A DNA stretch of 10,636 bases from Chromera velia (lineage: Eukaryota > Sar > Chromeraceae). Position numbers and translations under genes: made by a program. The notes beneath the pieces were generated by a model. The model was given only the letters and a program-made list of their open reading frames with translations, was not told the DNA's origin and searched no databases. Numbering within the stretch: the stretch's first letter is position 1; each line of letters starts with the position of its first letter. Positions 6,698 through 10,636 of the stretch are shown one piece after another. Location of the stretch: NCBI GenBank assembly GCA_018398765.1, contig JAHBMJ010003467.1, forward strand, positions 1 to 10,636, given 5' to 3'.

Positions 6698-6779
6698 CAT
6701 AGCATTCGCCCCTTTCTAAGATCGAGATTCCATGCTCAATTCATGCATGATCTTATCTCATAGCATTCACCCCTTTCTA
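6698..6779. repeat. 21-bp direct repeat pair
   Basis: CATAGCATTC followed by CCCCTTTCTA-type sequence occurs at 6698-6718 and 6759-6779, with one difference in 21 bases and a 61-bp period. Only two copies are seen. Confidence 0.8.
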
Positions 6780-6818
6780 TATCTTTTTGTGCCTTTCCGT
6801 GCCTTTGCATGTGGTTTT

Positions 6819-6892
6819 CTGGCGTACCGACGGCCCCTTGAGATCTCGCGCGTGCGGCGCGCGGGGTTATCAAAAAGGCCCCGGTATGCCAG
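6819..6892. repeat. 74-nt imperfect foldback
   Basis: CTGGCGTACCG at 6819-6829 pairs with CGGTATGCCAG at 6882-6892. Inner blocks GGCCCC/GGCC and CGCGCG/CGCGCG pair with small bulges, giving a hairpin of about 30 paired positions closed by a short TGCGG loop. It lies in a GC-rich patch (6820-6950) that also contains CCGCGGAAAGC at 6931. Confidence 0.6.
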
Positions 6893-6994
6893 CACGTCCT
6901 TCAGTTCGCACACGCAAAATCGGATAGCCCCCGCGGAAAGCGCCAGGGTCCTTCATGCAAATAGGCCTATATAGCTGTACATGAGTGCGACATG

Positions 6995-7580
6995 TCATAC
7001 AATACAACACGTACGATGCAACACGTGTTTTTTGGCTGAGGCGTGTTTTTCATTTTTGATCAGAACATTTCGATAAAAAAATTTCTGTGAAACACGTATA
7101 TGGCACGATCGATCCCTCCTTCGATGCTCCGATTTAACTGCAACATCTTTATCACTCTTGATGTATCCCTGGTAACTCTCTCTTGGAGCATCAATTCTCT
7201 TTTCTTCATAAGTCTCCCTCACTTCAAAGCAGTGTTGTTCTTCCGTCTCCTTTAACTTCGTTTCTATTCTGCAATCGCTTCGTCTGGTCCCTGTTTGGAA
7301 CCTTGACTTCACTTTTGTAGCGACTCTCTGGTTGGCCACTGTCTCTTGAGGCCCTCATCTTCCTGGCCAGGTTGAGTGCTCTGTGGACTTGATCGTTCTT
7401 CTTCTTCAAAAGCTCCGAGTCGGCGTTGATTTCGTGCTTGGACTTATTCAAGTCATCCTCAGTCTCCCTTGTCTTTGTGCTTGCAGATGCTCTCCATGTC
7501 CTTGTTCGCCAACCTTTTCTACATCGCCACATCCACCTCGCCTCCATCTCGTCCTTCTCCGCGTTCGTGTTCTGATGCAA
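6995..7580 (-). CDS. Charged coiled-coil-like coding remnants, frame unresolved
   Basis: Two overlapping minus-strand frames have protein-like, K/E/R/D-rich composition. From about 7520 to 7330 one frame reads ETEDDLNKSKHEINADSELL and KKKNDQVHRALNLARKM, heptad-like and suggestive of a coiled coil. From about 7300 to 7090 another frame reads IETKLKETEEQHCFEVRE and similar. Neither begins with a good ATG and the transition between them is not explained by obvious splice sites. They may be 3' exons of the gene whose other candidate exons lie at 7522-8324, or a decaying gene. High purine content makes every minus frame look charged, so I hold this loosely. Confidence 0.3.
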
Positions 7581-7819
7581 GGATCACTATGCTTACATCC
7601 ACGGCAAGGATCACTATGCCTACATCCTTGGCAAGGATCATGATGCCTACGTCCACGGCAAGGATCATGATGTCTTCGTCCACGTTGCCCCTGTCGTCGT
7701 TGTCCTTACTCCTCTGGAACCCGATGTCTCTTCCCGTCTCCATGGGCGTTGTCGCCTTTAACATTGGTTTCATCCACTTCCTTGTCTCCCTCTTCTTCCC
7801 GGTGACTCCTCGATCATCA
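7522..7819 (-). CDS. Candidate exon containing 9-residue repeats
   Basis: If splicing uses GGCGGCAG with the AG at 7821-7820, the exon starts at 7819 and joins the 7910-8011 exon in frame (GG plus T). It reads DDRGVTGKKRETRKWMKPML, then NDDRGNVDED, then four 9-residue repeats like IMILAVDVG encoded by the 27-bp minisatellite, then a charged tail ending at TAG 7521-7519. GTGGAT at about 7534 is a possible donor before the stop. The alternating valine/isoleucine/leucine repeat is unusual next to such charged sequence. No known domain is recognised. Confidence 0.3.
7578..7685. repeat. 27-bp minisatellite, four units
   Basis: Units start at 7578, 7605, 7632 and 7659, each beginning CAAGGATCA and ending near TCCACGG or TCCTTGG. 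The 27-bp length preserves the reading frame on either strand (nine residues per unit). Confidence 0.92.
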
Positions 7820-7909
7820 CTGCCGCCTGCTTCTACGTCATCGCTTTAATCTGCTAGGTTGAATTCATCAAGTTTATCTCCATCTTCTTGGTCTTGGTCG
7901 TCTACTTAC

Positions 7910-8011
7910 CCTTGCGCGCAGGGCGGTGGCGTTTTTCGTGCTCTTCTTGGTCTCGACGTTGCCTCCTTATGGCCCCCGTTATCGACCTTCTTCTTTATCT
8001 CGTCTTTCCTC
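7910..8011 (-). CDS. Candidate 102-nt internal exon with consensus splice sites
   Basis: On the minus strand this segment is preceded by CCCCCTACAG and followed by GTAAGT (7909-7904), matching splice acceptor and donor consensus. Only one of its three frames is open; it reads RKDEIKKKVDNGGHKEATSR and continues with PRRARKTPPPCAQ, a basic stretch resembling a nuclear localisation signal. It enters and leaves in the same phase (length a multiple of three). I cannot identify the protein, and the link to neighbouring exons is inferred. Confidence 0.4.
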
Positions 8012-8069
8012 CTGTAGGGGGATCTTTAGCACACGATAGAAAGAGGTTCGGGAAGAGGAGTCAGTCCAT

Positions 8070-8324
8070 TCATGCAAGGTAGTGACTCAGCTGTTCGATG
8101 TTAAGTTTGCTACGAGTTCGCGTTTTACACTTCTCTGCCTCTATTTTATTTGGAAGAGCTTGTCGGCTTTGTGCTTTTTTAACAGACTGTCTTTCCGTAT
8201 TCTCGCTGTTTGGCTTTGATTTGCTTGTCTCGGCACCATTCACTATTTCGTTCAATTTCTCCTGTGATTTTATTTGCCTGCCAGTCGTCTTATTTCGTTT
8301 GTCTGGCTCCTCCCCCCATCCCAT
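8070..8324 (-). CDS. Putative K/N/S/E-rich N-terminal exon, 84 codons
   Basis: ATG 8324 opens a frame MGWGEEPDKRNKTTGRQIKS rich in Lys, Glu, Ser, Asn and Gln, ending at TGA 8072-8070. The composition suggests a disordered or coiled protein. It could be the start of a minus-strand gene continuing at 8011, but no donor in the phase required by that exon was found, so it may be an independent small ORF or a chance frame in A-rich minus-strand sequence. Confidence 0.25.
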   Translation of the reverse strand: MGWGEEPDKRNKTTGRQIKSQEKLNEIVNGAETSKSKPNSENTERQSVKKAQSRQALPNKIEAEKCKTRTRSKLNIEQLSHYLA

Positions 8325-8605
8325 CTACTCTGAAAGACATCTATTTGAGTGTCACAGTGCATATGTAAGCGAGTGATTCTATGAAGAACCTTTTGTTGTT
8401 TGTTGACTTTGCTTCTCTTCTTTAGTATGGCATTTGGCTTCCTCTCGTGCTTCTTCCTCTCTAACGTTTAGTTGAAAATGAGTGTATTCACCTCTTTTCA
8501 TCGGGTTTATCTTCAGATTACTGTTGGGGTCGGAGGCCTAACACCGGGTTTTGCTTCTTAGGCGGTGTTTTTTTTTGAATGAGCTTAGGAGCGAAGCTTG
8601 GTTTG
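8325..8605. other. Pyrimidine-rich intergenic sequence
   Basis: No supported gene. Several acceptor-like pyrimidine tracts ending in AG occur by composition. A 7-bp stem (8540-8546 with 8563-8569) followed by nine T residues resembles a bacterial terminator but has no evident role here. Confidence 0.4.
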
Positions 8606-8658
8606 GTGTTTGTGTGTGTAGGGGGTGTGTGTGTATGTGTGTGTGTGTCTCTGTGTGT

Positions 8659-8690
<32 letters not shown>

Positions 8691-8693
8691 GTA
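8606..8693. repeat. (GT)n microsatellite, interrupted
   Basis: GT-rich tract broken by a G run and TATG/TCTC steps. Translated Val/Cys runs through it are artefacts. Confidence 0.93.
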
Positions 8694-9253
8694 GGTCGAT
8701 GATGATGTACTGGGAAACGGGACCCCAGTACGAGCAATTGAGCGGGCAACCTTACCTCTCCCTGGGAGGTCCTGGTAGTATGAGTGGCCAGCTTACCCCC
8801 TGGGGGACCTTATGACATTGTGCACATACGTATGCATCTTGTCGCTGGGAAGGCGTCAGGGTCGGAGGCTGTGGGTTATGTACGCCCGGCAGGTCTGTGT
8901 TATCTGCCTTTATTCATCAGTTACCGATCGGTACGCGGTATTGTTCTAGGGAGGGTTCGTGTGTATGTAGGTGCGGGTGAGTGGATGAATGAGGGTGAAG
9001 ATGTGTGAGTGTGTGTGTATGGGTGTTTTGTTTCCATTCATCCCTTTTCAGTACTTAGGGGGTCATTCAGTTAGTCTTTTTGTCGACGCACTTGTCTTAC
9101 CTTGCATCTTTTGTGCCCTTTATTTAGTTTAGTGGTCATTCTGATCTGAATCAATCAGGCATCTACCCGTCTATCCTTTGTTCATTTGATCATTCGTTTA
9201 TAAGTGTTCATCTTGTCTATCTTTTCTCTCTATTAGGGTGGTTTTTGACTTAC
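8694..9253. other. Non-coding; probable intron or intergenic sequence
   Basis: No convincing reading frame on either strand. A perfect 8-bp stem with a 9-nt loop lies at 8707-8731 (GTACTGGG/CCCAGTAC). If the GTAAGT at 9253-9248 is a genuine donor, the part next to it is the first intron of the minus-strand gene at 9254-9811, whose next exon I could not locate. Confidence 0.4.
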
Positions 9254-9811
9254 GAACGACTTTTATGCACCTCCAGTGCTTGCGCGTTTTCCATTTCTGG
9301 TTGTTGACGGTGCTCGCTCTGACTTTTGATCTCCCACTGTCGATGTGATTGTCGTTGAGAACGTAGTCGATGATGATTTTATCTCTCCATGTCCGGAGAC
9401 AAGGGCAACCGTCCGTCTCGAAAAGAAATTCTTCTTCGACTTCAGATGATCTTGAATACTTGTAATGATATTCTCAAACCCATCTGACTGAAAGACTTGG
9501 TCGGCACTTCGGTGATTTTGTATCCAAGAGAGACGCAGCGCAGCCAGATACTGAATGAAATCGTCAGGGGTGCTTACTCCCTGCATCCCCCTTTCCTGAA
9601 ATTTTGACACCACTTCTCTTGCACTGCGCACTCCTGTATAGGTCTGAGGAAGAGAGGGCTCATGTGTCGGACGTCCCCATTCCTTCTGAGACGCAGGAAG
9701 AGCAGAGGCACTGGAGGTAGCTTTGCGGACCTGACGCATGCCCAGAGACCTTAGGGTAAAGGAAGGAAACGGATACTGGGGCCTTGAGACGAGGCGGGAG
9801 AGAGGAAGCAT
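9254..9811 (-). CDS. Putative first exon, organelle-targeted protein, frame changed near 9430-9470
   Basis: ATG 9811-9809 is preceded by an in-frame TAG. The first 43 residues lack acidic residues and are rich in R, S, L and P (MLPLSRLVSRPQYPFPS), as expected of a mitochondrial presequence. Helix-like sequence follows, for example DDFIQYLAALRLSWIQNHRS. The ATG frame runs on to TAA 9265-9263, but its last 60 or so residues are low-complexity S/T. A second frame, opening after a TGA near 9470, is more protein-like (EEFLFETDGCPCLRTWRDK, KWKTRKHWRCIKVV) and runs into a GTAAGT donor at 9253. A one-base indel between about 9470 and 9430 would join them; an intron from GTAAGC near 9571 to ACAAG near 9458 is an alternative. 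The family is not recognised. Confidence 0.5.
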
Positions 9812-10453
9812 AGCGAGCTAAAGAAACGCACTGGGTCGTTTCATTCTCAGCGTCCTGACATTCTATACACAGCTCCGTGGATGCTCCTTCTATCAAGAAA
9901 AGAGTTTCTCAAGCTGACATACGTGACACGTACAGCCTGTTCCTTCTTAATTCCCAATTCACACGCGTCGAGCACGGCCCGTGGCCGCGGGTGGGTCCCG
10001 AGGGGCGCGGCCCGCGCGAACCTTGCGCAAAATCACAGCAGCTATAGCTGCAATCGCGGAGCTGTTAATTCAGCTGCTGTTAAATTCCCGCGCGGACCCA
10101 TGCACCCGTGCGCGCGCGGGCCGGTCGGACGCGCGATCGCGACCCTACCTCATCGTCTACCCGATCATCACCTCATGCATGCATGCAGCGAAAAATTCGA
10201 GTTTACCCATGCAGTCAGACTACAACGCATTCCTCCACGAATTCAAAGTTCGGCTCTTCGATCAACGTCGCACGCCTCACTCCACCCAAAATTATTCTTT
10301 CCTGTTCGCTCGCAAGACCGAATTTTCAAACCATTAACGAGTCCTCCTCCGTCGACCAACAACTCAAACAAGTTGAGCAACACTAGCTTGGATTCCGCCA
10401 TCACAAAGCAACGGTTCCCTTTACCTCCAGTCGATTCTCGAAAAGCTCATAAG
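9812..10453. promoter_or_regulatory. Divergent promoter region with GC islet and TGCATGCATGCA
   Basis: This lies between head-to-head starts at 9811 (minus) and 10454 (plus). A GC-rich islet spans about 9961-10140 with CCGCGG at 9985. Within it are a perfect 14-bp palindrome at 10038-10051 (centre CTATAG) and GCTGTTAA repeated at 10061 and 10076. TGCATGCATGCA lies at 10176-10187. A long plus-strand frame from 9881 crosses the region but shows no protein-like composition until its end. A bidirectional promoter is the simplest interpretation. Confidence 0.45.
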
Positions 10454-10578
10454 ATGATTCCCGATGGCACGTTGGGTATTATCTTTGTCTGCATTTCAGT
10501 CTTTCAGTTTTTCTCGGGCATTTACCTCTTCCACGTCTCCGCCCACTTCATCGGGTCGCAGCAGATGCTCCGGCTCAG
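10454..10578 (+). CDS. Putative first exon of a small membrane protein (partial)
   Basis: ATG 10454 has A at -3 and opens MIPDGTLGIIFVCISVFQ, continuing into FFSGIYLFHVSAHFIG. Residues about 7-26 form a clear transmembrane helix. The frame reaches CTCAG followed by GTCAGT at 10579-10584, a good splice donor, leaving two bases of a split codon after residue 41. Downstream exons lie outside the window. The same frame is open back to ATG 9881, giving 250 codons in total, but the upstream part crosses the GC islet and looks non-coding. The topology would be an N-terminal anchor or the first helix of a multi-pass protein. I do not recognise the family. Confidence 0.5.
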
Positions 10579-10636
10579 GTCAGTCAGTCAGGTGGAACCA
10601 TGGAGTTTTTTCTATATATATGTGTATCTATGAACC

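Noticed and set aside
8540-8576. Stem-loop followed by nine T residues, resembling a Rho-independent terminator
   Set aside because: The context is eukaryotic, the stem is only 7 bp with a 16-nt loop, and no RNA gene or Pol III promoter was found next to it.
8707-8731. 8-bp hairpin as a regulatory RNA element
   Set aside because: Short perfect stems of this size occur by chance in a window of this length and nothing around it supports a role.
9881-10633. 250-codon plus-strand frame starting at a true ATG
   Set aside because: Most of it crosses the GC islet and lacks protein-like composition. Only the end after ATG 10454 has a clear transmembrane helix, and it runs into a splice donor, so the frame beyond 10578 is probably intron.

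Overview
The window is nuclear DNA of a eukaryote. It has no operons or ribosome-binding sites. Coding stretches end at GT donors of the GTAAGT/GTCAGT type and begin after pyrimidine-rich AG acceptors. Long (GT)n, (GA)n and poly-G tracts lie between and inside genes. The TGCATGCA promoter motif, charged low-complexity proteins and GT/G microsatellites make me think of an alveolate protist (chromerid or coccidian-like). That is inference: a brown or red alga is not excluded, and no marker gene settles it.

Layout: 1-60 poly-G/GA tract; 401-841 (-) a 146-residue protein of unknown function; 842-1739 an upstream region with TGCATGCA motifs and a CCGCGG-rich palindromic islet; 1740-3278 (+) a probable two-exon gene for a basic/acidic, probably nuclear protein with a 24-bp charged repeat, read through two frame changes; 3279-3740 AT-rich spacer; 3741-3975 a second CCGCGG islet carrying an inverted copy of sequence from the first; 4223-6058 (+) a membrane-anchored GDA1/CD39-family nucleoside phosphatase, the only confidently recognised gene, with an exact 519-bp in-frame tandem duplication; 6059-6980 3' flank, a decayed tRNA-like element and a 74-nt foldback; 6995-8324 (-) a charged, coiled-coil-like coding region, probably several exons of one gene; 8325-9253 largely non-coding with a second GT array; 9254-9811 (-) the first exon of a probable organelle-targeted protein with one frame change; 9812-10453 a divergent promoter region; 10454-10578 (+) the first exon of a small membrane protein.

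No shared pathway is visible. The genes look like independent housekeeping or lineage-specific units, several arranged head-to-head around GC-rich, CCGCGG-containing islets. The items most worth following are the duplicated catalytic core of the nucleoside phosphatase, the inverted repeat pair that brackets the 1740-3278 gene, and the tRNA-spaced Pol III-promoter-like element at 6530-6602. Repeated frame changes at homopolymers or repeats (about 1830, 2720, 9430-9470) mean either assembly indels or gene decay, and should be settled before any protein here is used.
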